Source: Glandiceps talaboti (taxonomy: Eukaryota; Hemichordata; Enteropneusta; Spengelidae). From it: a stretch of DNA of 64,000 nt. Both the position numbers and the translations under genes were made by a program. This document shows, piece after piece, positions 55,301-64,000 of the stretch (position 1 is its first letter; every line of letters begins with the position of its first letter). Under the pieces are notes generated by a model. It saw nothing but the letters and a program-made list of their open reading frames with translations. It made no database searches and was not told where the DNA came from. The stretch spans positions 18,065,001 to 18,129,000 of the forward strand of contig NC_135566.1 in assembly GCF_964340395.1 (NCBI RefSeq), written 5' to 3'.

Positions 55301-57840
55301 GAAGGTTAGTTTGCATGTTTGGTAAGTGAAGTTGAGTTGTAAGTTTGAAGTGAACTTCTGTCTGTAAATTTTGTAGGTAAAATGCCTCAACATTAAACTA
55401 GAGTTGGTATATACTTAAAGTGAACTTGAAATGATAAGGTTTGGCTAATCAACTTGTGTTGATTAAGTTGAATGTGGTAAGTGAACTTGAAATTGAATTT
55501 GGTAAGTAAACTTGAAATGATAAGTTTGGTTAATGAAGTAAACACACTGTATGTGAACATAGCAAACTGGCATTAATAACATATGATGCATTTACTTCAA
55601 TGTGAGTACAGCTTATGTTCTCATTCCAGGACTTTCCTGATGAAGCTGTCCCTGTGGATATGAGACAACTGGTTGTTGCTGGAATTCTAGAAAGTGATGG
55701 TGCATACAGAGAGTGTTTGGAGACTTTAAGAACAGTAAGAAGCAATACTCTATGATTTTATTTATTGTAGGGGTTTTACAGCTAAAATGGTGTTGGTTTG
55801 GTGTTTCACTCATGCAACGTGACATTTATTACACACCCTCAGACAATGTCTAATGCAAAAGAAACAATTACATACACATGTAGGAGCATGGTGTATACAG
55901 TGGGGTGTAGAAGTAGTCAAGTTGATAATGTAGATTATCAGTTAGAAATAAACATTTGCAGCCATTAAAATCATTAAGTCCACTTGTAATGTTTTCATTA
56001 GAAGTCTGTTTTTACTGCACTGTGAAAGAAAAGTAATGCTTAATGTGATTGGGCAAAGGATCCTGCTGTGTTTATTGCGTCTCTGTTATTCTAGAGTTGA
56101 CATATATTTAACTTTGGGTCAAAAACATAATGTCCCATGAATGAAACACCAAACCAACACCATTTTAGCTGTAATGTCCTATGAATGAAACACCAAACCA
56201 ACACCCATTTTAGCTGTAATGTCCTATGAATGAAACACCAAACCAACATCATTTTAGCTGTAATGTTCCATGAGTGAAAAACCAAAGCAACATCATTTTA
56301 GCTGTAAAGTGGCATAAGCTTCAGGTTAATACGTTTTAGGGATATAATTTCTGCTGGAGATTAAACACTACTTTATAGTATTCTACCTGAATTTCTATGT
56401 CATGACAAGAAGTTTTCCCATAAATCCTTGCAGGAAATCACCAAAATAGCCGAATGTATGTCAAATGCAGTATGGCGTCTTTACAGGATTTCAAAGTTGA
56501 ATAAGTTACCGAGGTTATATTTTATCACTCCAAAAAATGAGTTGCTAGATAGCAGTAATCAATACAAGTGTACTAAAGGTAGAAATAAGTCTGACTAGAC
56601 TTTCCCTTTAAGTTGATAGCAGTAATCAATACATGTTTACTAAAGGCAGAAATAGGTCTGACTGGACTTTTCCTTTAAGTTGATAGAAGTATTCAATACA
56701 AGTGTACTAAAGGTAGAAATAAGTCTGCCTGGACTTTTCCTTTAAGTTGATAGGAGTAATCAATTCAAGTGTACTAAAGGTAGAAATAAGTCTGCCTGGA
56801 CTTTTCCTTTAAGTTGATAGAAGTAATCAATACAAGTGTACTAAAGGTATAAATAAGTCTGACTGGACTTTTCCTTTAAGTTGATAGAAGTAATCAATAC
56901 AAGTGTACTAAAGGTAGAAATAAGTCTGACTGGACTTTTCCTTTAAGTTGATAGAAGTAATCAATACAAGTGTACTAAAGGTAGAAATAAGTCTGACTGG
57001 ACTTTTCCTTTAAGTTGATAGCAGTAATCAGTACAAGTGTATTAAAGGTAGAAATAAGTCTGACTGGACTTTCCCTTTAACTTAAGTTGATAGCAGTAAT
57101 CAATACAAGTGTACTAAAGGTAGAAATAAGTCTGACTGGACTTTCCCTTTAAGTTGATAACAGTAATCAATACAAGTGTATTAAAGGCAGAAATAAGTCT
57201 GGCTGGACTTTTCCTTTACGTTGATAGCAGTAATCAATACAAGTGTACTAAAGGCAGAAATAAGTCTGACTGGACTTTCTCTCTAAGTTGATAGCAGTAA
57301 ACAATAGTGTACTAAAGGTAGAAATAAGTCTGGCTGGAGACTAACACTAGTCCCTTAGGAGATTAATATTTTTAAATTGTAGTCGCATAATCTTCAAATG
57401 TTTTGAGTGTGTTATTCACTTGTAGTTCTGTATAAGAGGAAAATGTTCTCAACTGTAAAAAAAAAATTCCTATTTACTAGTAATGTGCCATGTGTCTGTT
57501 TTACAGTATATGAGACTGTTAAAAGCTTCAAGTACATTATCACACCCAGCCATGGCAATGGATGACTATGACATCATATTCTACAAAATAGATGAATTGT
57601 ATGACTTGAGTGTTACATTTTACAATGAACTGAAGTCGAGACTTGATGAATGGACACCAGGTCAGCAAGTAGGAGATCTCTTCCTAGATTCTGTAAGTAC
57701 AATGTTAGATAAGATATTTGTAGTTGTGATATTTATCCCCCCATTATATATAAGCACACATTCACACACAGACACAGACACATACGTATACATGTATGTA
57801 TACATAGATACATATAATACATGTACATACATACATACAT

Positions 57841-57899
<59 letters not shown>

Positions 57900-57915
57900 T
57901 ACAGACATACATACA

Positions 57916-57949
<34 letters not shown>

Positions 57950-57989
57950 CATACATACATACATATATTGTTATATTGTACACACACAC

Positions 57990-58051
<62 letters not shown>

Positions 58052-61000
58052 GCACATAGACAATTTTCATGAGTATTTTAGGACATCTGCCCACTCGTTA
58101 GTACTGGTATATTTAGATGAATACAAATGCACTATAGGAAATCTTTATCTGCTTTCCAAGAAGGCATCAGTAGTGTTGATGTGGTGTATGGTTACAGAAA
58201 CAATATTTTCAGTAAAAAAACAGAAGTGAAAGTGTAATGGATACCATGGAACAAAAGAGAGATTGCTTTTGAAATAAATTGCTGTTTGTCCTTGTAAATC
58301 ACTTCACTTAGTATATATATATTTTGATAATCTTACAAGTAAAATCAAACCTTGTACCACACCAAAAGAAATTCTAGCTTTCAACCTGAGTTCTCATATA
58401 CATATTGCCTCTTTCATTCCCCTGACAACCAGTCTGGTTCCCTCTCCAGGATGGAAACATTCTGCACGTCAGTTCTTGAAAGTTGCTCTTTTTTTTGCAG
58501 TATAGTGTTTTGTTTTATTCATAAATAACTACATATATATCACAAGTGTACATATGAGTTTTCATTATACGGTTGGTATTGTTTTTTTTACACCAGTCAC
58601 ACAAGTTAGGTATCTATGGTGACTATGTAAACAACTACCAGATTGCCATGGATACACTGGACAAATGCAGACAAGTAAATCCTGAATTTGAAAATGCTGT
58701 GCAGAATATTCCAAAAGCAAGTTCCAAGGAAAAAATGGTGACCATAGAAGGTATAGTAGGAAATATTGACAATCATATATTACTAGATTTTTCTATCGAT
58801 GGAAATTGATCAGTTTGTAACTTATTTGACTGATATCTTTATAAGGCAACTCATCCAGAAACTTGTGTCATTTTTCTGTGAGATAGAACATGGCCTATGG
58901 TGTTTTTCCTGATGTTAAAGGTGCATAATTCAATCCCAGATTTGTGCATTAGTTCTATCTTAGTCATAGAGGGATAGGTAAGATAGGATTATTCTCGTGT
59001 TCTGGGTCAACTTTTTCTGTAGCTCTACCAATCCCAGGTTCCTAATCTGACAGAGGCCTTTAAAGGCCAGAGTTTCAATCCCAGGTTCCTAATCTGACAT
59101 GGGCCTTTAAAGGCCAAGGTTTCAATCCCAGGTTCCTAATCTGACATGGGCCTTTTAAGGCCAGGGTTTCAATCCCAGGTTCCTAATCTGACATGGGCCT
59201 TTAAAAGCCAAGGTTTCAATCCCAGGTTCCTAATCTGACAAGGGCCTTTAAATAGACCTGAAGTAGGTATATGTTAATTTTGTGTCATCAACAGAAGATT
59301 TGTATTCTTGACAAGTAAATCAATGTACAAAGTGTATTCTTACCAGGGGAATACGGTAAGTGTGAGTTGTTGGTGAAAAGAAAAGAAACATTACTGATCC
59401 AGAGAGTGCTTGCTGTTTTAATGCAAAAGGAGTGGATCAAATCAAAGACTCAACTTGTACTTCTAATTCTTATGTGATTCATTTTGATGTTATCTTATTT
59501 TAGGTCTTCTGTATAAGCCATTGCAGAGAGTGACCAAGATGACATTGACATTGCATGTAAGTATACTATATGATAATGTTACATTGTGTTATTTGATTGG
59601 AGAGATTCATACAGGGACCATGGTAGAAATTGTGTCATCTGATTTGAGAGATTTTCAAACTGTGACCATGGTACTTGTCTAGCGACTCGTAGTGACAAAG
59701 TCCAGTAGGCCGCGAGTATTTTCCTTCTTTTGAGGATGAAAATGTTAGGAAATAATATCTAATGTCACTAAGTCAACAAAAAATAGAAACAGAATGTCTT
59801 TCTTTCACATGTAAACAGTAACTAAAGAATTTTAGTTGCAGGGTGACAAATGATGAAAGTGCTGACTCAAGGTATTTCTACCTCATTTTTTGGTGACAAA
59901 CAAAATATATCATATTTGTGTGGTGATGTAACTAAATGTAATTATGGTACTTGTTGCAGGATTTGATGAAGCACACCCCAGAGGATCATCATGACTACGA
60001 AGTACTTGCTGAAGCTCTTCGTATTTCAGAAGAGTTCTTGAGTCATGTGAATGAGAAGGCCAAACTTAAAGCCAAGAAGCGCAAGAAATCCTCCAAGTCA
60101 GAGAAAAAGGTAAACACCAGAAACAGTTACAAAAAGATTTGTTGTGAGCTAAAAGAAGAGGGGATAACCATTCCAATATGATTGCAGCCTGTCTGTGAAA
60201 GTATAGCCGAAAGAAAAACTATATTGTCCAGTGTAAATTTATGTCAATTTTCTGTTAATAATAACCACTGCCTGCATGCATGCATATTTTCGTCTTTCAG
60301 GGAAGGAGACTTCTTAGAGATGGCTACATTGTAGAACTACCAGACCATGGTAATAGAAAATTGAGACATGTCTTCCTCTATTCTGATGTTATACTTTGTG
60401 CTAAACAAAAAACAGTAACAGGGTAAGTTAAAAATGTGTGTGTGTTTGTGGGGGGGGGGGGGGGGTAAGTTAAAAAGTAGCAGGGTAATTAAAAAGTAAG
60501 GGGGTAAGTTAAAAAGTAACAGGGTAATTAAAATGTAAAGGGTTAGTAAAAAAAGTAACAGGGTAAGTTAAAGTATGGGGTAAGTTAAAAAGTAACAAAA
60601 AAGTAACGGTAAGTTTAAAAAGTAAAGGGGTAGGTTAAAAAAGTAACAGGGTAAGTTAAAGTATGTGGTAAGTTAAAAAGTAACAAGGTAAGTTAAAAAA
60701 GTAACAAGGTAAGTTAAAAAAGTAACGGGTATGTTAAACAAGTAACAGGGTAAGTTAAAGTATGGGGGAGTAAGTTAAAAAGTAACAGGGTAAGTTAAAG
60801 TATGGGGGGGAGTAAGTTAAAAAGTGACAGGGTAAGTTAAAGTATGGGGGGGGGGTGGAGTAAGTTAAAAAGTAACAGGGTAAGATAAAAAAGTTAAAAA
60901 AATAAGGGGTGAGTTAAAAAGTTTTAATTTCATTGTTTTGTGTTTCAGGATTCTGTCTGGCCCTAAAGAACAATATGACTGTAAGTGGTATATACCATTG

Positions 61001-61819
61001 AAAGATCTTTTTGTGCAAACACATGAAGATACAGGAGGTAGGTTGACAATGGGTGATGTTGAAGTAGAGATACATTTGTGGGGTGAGTGGGTGGGGGTGG
61101 GGGTTGTGAGTAAGGGAGTGGTGTTACTGTTAAACAGACATTTCTAGAGCATAATTGCATTTGTATACACTATAAACATTAGTGTTATTGGTATAGGAAT
61201 GTGTGCATGCATACTATGTGGTGGATATGTGCGTTCGGGTGGATGTGTATGAGTGTGAGAGGATGTGTGTGTGTGTGTGGGGGGGGTGGAGATGTGCATG
61301 TTTGTGTATGGGTTATGTGTGTGTGTGTATGTGTGTATGTGGAGGGAATGTCAAAGACTGTTGGTGTTAATTTGATTCTGATGGTCCCAAGAATAGACTT
61401 GATGCCTAGCAACCATGAGAGTGGCCATAGCAACTGTAAACTGAAATGATAGCTTCTCTGATATTTGATGGAGTGTGGAGTTAACGAAGTCCAGGACAAT
61501 CAGTAATGGTACAACGTCATCAGGTGGCCATATTGGATTCTAAAATGGCGTAATTTTGAATATTTGTACGATAACCCCACATTTTTTTCTTGATTTGAAC
61601 TGAGAATTGGTTTGAATTTTCTTGAACAAAGTAACAGCAACAAAAGTTGAAGACTTTCATTTCTGAGGTCCATACTATGTTACTCACAGTGATTGTTACA
61701 ACTACTTTACAGTTGTACAGTCATTACCACTGACAAGTGAGAAGGAACTGGAAGCACTCAGAGCAAGAATTTCAGAAGCTAAGATGGCGATACGTCAAGA
61801 ATTACACCCTGATAACAAG
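44416..61819 (+). CDS. BCR: BCR/ABR-type Rho GEF-GAP, first ten coding exons (gene continues past window)
   Basis: Exons 44416-45532, 54677-54783, 55630-55734, 57507-57692, 58597-58750, 59504-59556, 59960-60109, 60301-60422, 60949-61037 and 61713-61819 join in frame to 730 codons with GT/AG borders throughout. The order is N-terminal coiled coil, long disordered linker with a Pro run, DH (RhoGEF) domain, then PH. BCR activates Rho GTPases through DH-PH and inactivates Rac through a C-terminal RhoGAP. The C2 and RhoGAP exons are not in the window. The N-terminal oligomerisation helix points to BCR rather than ABR, though an invertebrate may have one ancestral gene. The ATG at 44416 is the first in frame and gives the [11 protein letters not shown] helix matching the BCR start. 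Intron 1 is 9.1 kb. Confidence 0.94.
45118..45165 (+). repeat. (CCA)n coding repeat (16 prolines)
   Basis: CCA repeated 14 times and then CCT and CCG, inside BCR exon 1, encoding polyproline. A likely length polymorphism and an SH3 or profilin ligand by composition. Confidence 0.95.
46300..46346. repeat. (GT)n microsatellite
   Basis: About 22 GT units in BCR intron 1. Confidence 0.95.
46770..46935. mobile_element. Dispersed repeat with TATATAGCGCTTT ... CAAAGCGCTTTACA motif
   Basis: An AATAATAATG start, then TTTTTATATAGCGCTTTCC, CTCAAAGCGCTTTACAATTA and a moderately GC-rich body to about 46935. This paired GCGCTTT motif is found in short interspersed repeats of many aquatic animals; the precise family is not assigned. 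Confidence 0.5.
48386..48788. mobile_element. Inverted-repeat element, about 400 bp (family H)
   Basis: Left end CAGTGTTGCAGCCA and right end TGGCTGCAACACTA are complementary. Inner blocks GGGTCATCA/TGACCC and CTTTTGAAAG/ACTTTCAAAA also pair. No intact ORF; an hAT-like non-autonomous element is possible. Confidence 0.6.
49865..50240. repeat. About 215-bp tandem duplication, two diverged units
   Basis: CCAGTATTAGAAAT(T/C)ATACA, GTCCTTGGGACAA and CAACATAATTT(A/G)(C/T)AAAT occur in order in both halves. Confidence 0.8.
50406..50762. mobile_element. Family G MITE, full copy
   Basis: Left ACAGCTAAAACAGGGTTGCT then TTGGTGCTTCAC; right GGAATGTCAAAGCAACCCTG then TTTCTACTGT. Internal GCAGGATCCTTTACC and CAGTGATAAGCAA are shared with the other copies. 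Confidence 0.8.
51120..51350. repeat. Dispersed repeat, family E copy
   Basis: Contains TTTTAGAATCCAATATGGCC then GCCATCCAATATGGCTGCC; matches 16690-16870 and, inverted, 61515-61640. Confidence 0.65.
54347..54515. mobile_element. Family B MITE copy
   Basis: CAGTGTTTTTTGCTGAGG at the left, GGGTTCCCCAACCTTAGCGC then TG at the right; two internal ACCTGGGTTCCC blocks. It ends about 160 bases before BCR exon 2. Confidence 0.75.
54783..55520 (+). repeat. GTAAGTG minisatellite starting at the BCR exon 2 splice donor
   Basis: Units read GTGGTAAGTGAACTGTAGTG or GATAAGTGAACTTGAGTCTG. By hand count about 24 copies of GTAAGT occur in 740 bases. The first is the true donor of exon 2 (GTG/GTAAGT at 54781-54789), so the array begins at the exon edge. 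Confidence 0.9.
55630..60109 (+). CDS. BCR: BCR DH (RhoGEF) domain, exons 3-7
   Basis: Exons 3 to 7 encode residues 409-624. The first conserved helix is [20 protein letters not shown] (exon 3). Exon 4 has [20 protein letters not shown] and [10 protein letters not shown]. Exon 5 gives [20 protein letters not shown]. Exons 6-7 hold the signature helix [20 protein letters not shown] and [20 protein letters not shown], with the QR that contacts the GTPase switch region in DH domains. A Lys-rich stretch ([16 protein letters not shown]) closes the domain. Neighbouring introns hold a MITE with growing end repeats, a 67-bp minisatellite and a long CAGA/CATA/CA block. Confidence 0.94.
55776..56173. 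mobile_element. Family G MITE, full copy
   Basis: Left TTTACAGCTAAAATGGTGTT then GGTTTGGTGTTTCACTCATG, right CATGAATGAAACACC, AAACCAACACCATTTTAGCT then GTA: near-perfect inverted repeats of about 45 bp. The internal AAAGGATCCTGCTGTG is the inverted GCAGGATCC block, so the orientation is opposite to 50406-50762. In BCR intron 3. Confidence 0.85.
56174..56308. repeat. Three extra tandem copies of the family G right end
   Basis: ATGTCCTATGAATGAAACACC then AAACCAACA...TTTTAGCTGTA repeats at about 44-45-bp spacing directly after the element's own right end. Confidence 0.9.
56550..57345. repeat. 67-bp minisatellite, about 12 units
   Basis: Units contain GATAGCAGTAATCAATACAA, GTGTACTAAAGGTAGAAATA and AGTCTGACTGGACTTTTCCT then TTAAGTT. 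Identity between units is very high. In BCR intron 3, ending about 160 bases before exon 4. Confidence 0.95.
57756..58055. repeat. Compound CAGA/CATA/CA microsatellite
   Basis: (CATA) and related at 57780-57840, (CAGA)n at 57841-57897, (CATA)n at 57898-57965, (CA)n at 57980-58050. BCR intron 4, starting about 65 bases past the exon 4 donor. Confidence 0.95.
59025..59255. repeat. 47-bp tandem repeat, about 4.5 units
   Basis: Units of CCCAGGTTCCTAATCTGACA, GGGCCTTTAAAGGCC and AAGGTTTCAAT. Single diverged copies of this sequence occur near 30485, 33430 and 47495, so the unit derives from a dispersed repeat. Confidence 0.9.
60301..61819 (+). CDS. BCR: BCR PH domain, exons 8-10 (PH incomplete at window end)
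   Basis: These exons encode residues 625-730. Exon 8 gives [20 protein letters not shown] then [14 protein letters not shown], the first beta strands of PH. Exon 9 gives [20 protein letters not shown], and exon 10 the [20 protein letters not shown] helix that in BCR sits in a long loop of the PH domain. The final strands and C-terminal helix would be in the next exon, which I could not find before 64000. The exon 8 donor (GG/GTAAGTTA) is the first unit of a minisatellite; the exon 9 donor is GAG/GTAGGT. Confidence 0.93.
60421..60925 (+). repeat. GGGTAAGTTAAAAAGTAACA minisatellite starting at the BCR exon 8 donor
   Basis: Irregular units of 20-40 bp, about 16 with GTAAGTT by hand count, mixed with G runs of 4-17. 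The first GGGTAAGTTA is the exon 8 splice donor itself. The array fills nearly all of intron 8 and stops about 25 bases before the exon 9 acceptor. Confidence 0.93.
61250..61345 (+). repeat. Impure GT/GGGG-rich tract
   Basis: GT repeats with GGGGGG interruptions in BCR intron 9. Confidence 0.8.
61515..61640. repeat. Dispersed repeat, family E copy (inverted)
   Basis: GGCCATATTGGATTCTAAAA then TGGCG, the reverse complement of the motif at 16780 and 51230. Confidence 0.55.
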
Positions 61820-62074
61820 GTATGATTAGTAATATATGAAGTATGTTAATTGTCAGTTATTACACATGTACCAGAGATTACTTGCACTGGTGTGTGTGTG
61901 TGTGTGCATATTACTATTAGTGGTATTTTCACTGCAGTGCAATACCGAAAACATTATTGCATACCTGCATGCAAATGATATGCAAATGAGGACATGATCG
62001 TTCGCTGCATACCAAAATCGTGTGATCTTGTGCGGTATGATTTTTATGGAAATATGCCATTACAGATAAACATA

Positions 62075-62299
62075 TGTAATAATAACAGAACCCCATGACA
62101 CGCGATTGCAAGTGTGGCATACTCGGGGGTATTTTCACTCGTGGTTGCAGCATTTGTTTGTGTGTTTTTTTGTTTTTTTGTTTTCTGCTGTACTTATTCT
62201 GGCTACGCTAATGAAGGTACGGGCACAGACAACTCTGCAAGTACTCGTGCAAATACCTCTAGTATGCCACACTTGCACTTGCGTGTCATGTTATTGTCC
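62075..62299. mobile_element. Family C hairpin element, copy 3
   Basis: Left TAATAACAGAACCCCATGAC with GCAAGTGTGGCATACTCGG; right GCAAATACCTCTAGTATGCC, ACACTTGCACTTGCGTGTCA then TGTTATTG. The segment from 61917 (CACTGCAGTGCAATACC and ATATGCAAATGAGG) is an additional shared part. Confidence 0.8.
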
Positions 62300-62673
62300 T
62301 TTTTGTGTGGAACTGTCAGAAACTTTGTATCACTGGTTCATCTTGAAAACAATTAATGTGAGCACTACGATATGTAAATTAGTATCAGTTATCGTTGTTC
62401 TGTTCTGTGCAGTGCTTTGCGGAATTTTGTCACAGAAAATCTATTCTGAATCATGCCACATGATAAAAATGTATGATATTGTAATCTGTAAATGATAGTT
62501 TTTCTTCCCAAAAGCCTTCAGTTTCTAGTTGAATTTATAGAATTGAAAATACCTGCTAGGACTGTGACAATTTTGGGTGCAAAAGTTGATGAATATCATA
62601 AACAATTCCTAGATAAAAGAGTTCAAATAGATGACATTTCAAGTACAGATTCTTTGTCTTATTTAGTAAGCTC

Positions 62674-63024
62674 CATTATACCATGCGCAAGCCAAGATAT
62701 CATCTTTGAACAGAAAATATGGAGTATATACCCTCGTCCTCCTACGTCACGGCAACCCATGTCTACGTCACTGATTCTGTGGTACTTGAAATATGAGTCA
62801 ATCTTTTCAAATTGCTAATGATTTTCTAAATTTTTCATGAATTATGTTTGAGAAGGTACTATTATATTATTCGCCAAGATTTTTCTTCATTCAGCTGGAA
62901 AATACTCCTGACCTAAAGGTATCACTATGAGTCTGGTGACTCAGCATGACAAGGCCCCTTAGGTCACTCATATTTTCCTCGGCTGAATAAAGAAAACTAA
63001 AATATTGGGGAATAACTTCTAATT
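62674..63024. mobile_element. Family A element, copy 4
   Basis: ATTATACCATGCGCAAGCC, CTACGTCACGGCAACCCATG and CTACGTCACTG, then the hairpin half with TTTTTCTTCATTCAGCTGG, CCCCTTAGGTCACTCATATT and AATATTGGGGAATAA. Confidence 0.8.
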
Positions 63025-63109
63025 CTCTGGTACTTTTTTGTAGACACAGATATCTTACATTTTATTTATCTGTGTGGGTGGAGTGTTTATAAAAATGAAC
63101 TAGGTGGGT

Positions 63110-63365
63110 TGTTGGTGGCCGAGCAGTTAGCTCGTATATACCATTGTAGTCATGGTTCGAAACCACTCGGTGTCAGCTAGGTTTGATTTAAAATTAATCA
63201 GGTCTGTATGTAAGAAGGGTGATGCTCAGTTTGACCCTGCTGAACAACGAAGGTTCTCTCCTGGTACTCCGGTTTCCTCCTGCTTTTTCAACACTAGGAT
63301 GCTGCTAATTGATGACCACATTCAACAACTTTCCGAATTTATTGGCTGAATAACGATTATTATTG
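63110..63365 (+). mobile_element. tRNA-derived SINE
   Basis: The tRNA-like head has an A-box-like TGGCCGAGCAGTTAGCTCG (63115-63133) and a B box GGTTCGAAACC (63154-63164), the internal RNA polymerase III promoter. The body has CTCCTGGTACTCCGGTTTCC and the 3' end is an ATT repeat. It lacks the structure of a functional tRNA. A second, headless copy is at 7330-7473. Confidence 0.8.
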
Positions 63366-63610
63366 TTCGAGCACAGTAGATAAGCAGTTGAGTAGAGAAA
63401 TATGCTGTATTCCATTTATAGGAAAATAAAACATTTCTTGGTTTGGCCACTAGGAGTGCTGTTTGCAGGCCGCAGAATTGAGGGCTAGAATAGTAGAGTG
63501 TTGTAGCATAAAGACAGCAGATGTGAAGCTACCAATCATTTTCCTTGTTACCATTGTACTATGTTCAGGGACTATCAGTCAAAAAAACTTGCCTCACCAC
63601 TGCAGTAAGG

Positions 63611-64000
63611 GATGATCGTACAATGTCGCACAGGCTCAGTAAATGAACTGCGTTTGTTTAGTACAAAACCCCCTCCCCTTTCTCTAAACAAATGTTCAGA
63701 AGTTCGACATCGACACGTTTATATATGATGTAAACCATGATAAAAATTGTAGCAGTCAAACCACTATGATTGATGCAAAGTAAAAATACGATAGTATAAA
63801 ACACATTAAAATACTACCAGAAACCCAGCACCATATCTCACATTAGTAGTAAATTTTAATCAACTTATCAACATCTCAGTAGTAGATACAGAACCTGTTA
63901 TCATTGAAGATGTGAAAGTTTTCGAAATATGGTTAGAAGTGCAAAAATGAACATCTGATTCAGCAATTTCATTGACTCCAGACCCCTCCTCCCCTAAATG
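63611..64000. mobile_element. Family F MITE, cut by the window end
   Basis: Reads GATCGTACAATGTCGCACAG, then CCCCCTCCCCTTTCTCTAAA, GACATCGACACGTTTATATA, TGATGTAAACCATGATAAAA and TTATCATTGAAG(A/G). This is the reverse complement of 10845-11250 over almost its full length, at roughly 80% identity by eye. Confidence 0.85.

Noticed and set aside
54783-55520. Possible coding repeat (minus-strand frame with FTYQTYRLKF-like units)
   Set aside because: It is the translated GTAAGTG minisatellite in BCR intron 2.
63115-63180. Functional tRNA gene
   Set aside because: A-box-like and B-box sequences are present but no cloverleaf or acceptor stem can be formed, and the SINE body follows directly.
62480-64000. 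Next BCR exon (end of PH)
   Set aside because: I read the plus-strand frames from 61820 to 64000 and found only family C, A and F elements and a SINE. No PH C-terminal helix is visible, so the exon is probably beyond the window.

Overview
This is a window of animal nuclear DNA, not prokaryotic. Protein-coding sequence is cut into short exons with GT/AG borders, and introns and intergenic DNA are packed with microsatellites, minisatellites and small inverted-repeat elements. Exon sequences are clearly metazoan. The repeat style (long CAGA, CATA and CA runs, many MITE-like elements, a tRNA-derived SINE, a decayed LINE) fits a marine invertebrate such as a cephalochordate, hemichordate or lophotrochozoan. 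The species cannot be fixed from the sequence alone.

Layout. 1-7.6 kb: intergenic DNA with microsatellites, a broken LINE (about 5.57-6.56 kb, minus strand), a fold-back element and a SINE end. 7.6-10.1 kb, plus strand: a three-exon gene for the KEOPS subunit Pcc1/LAGE3 (100 aa). 10.1-16.3 kb: intergenic DNA of MITEs and minisatellites between two convergent genes. 16.3-34.2 kb, minus strand: a complete TAO-family (STE20-type) protein kinase in 17 coding exons (876 aa), with a probable untranslated first exon and promoter at about 39.0-39.2 kb. 39.2-44.4 kb: intergenic DNA between the divergent TAO and BCR genes. 44.4-61.8 kb, plus strand: the first ten coding exons of a BCR/ABR-type Rho regulator (730 codons: N-terminal coiled coil, Pro-rich linker, DH, most of PH). 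Its C2 and RhoGAP parts must lie beyond 64 kb. All exon joins in the three genes keep frame; I checked each phase by hand.

The three genes are not an operon and have unrelated jobs: tRNA t6A modification (Pcc1), stress/Hippo/cytoskeleton kinase signalling (TAO) and Rho-GTPase control (BCR).

The most unusual material is non-coding. Two BCR introns begin with minisatellites whose repeat unit contains the 5' splice site itself. A 27-unit, 30-bp array in a TAO intron is open in one frame on each strand. The Pcc1 and TAO stop codons both sit inside tandem repeats. At least seven families of short inverted-repeat elements recur in the window, one nested in another and one lying just upstream of a TAO splice acceptor. 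I found no CRISPR array, rRNA, functional tRNA or convincing new protein system.
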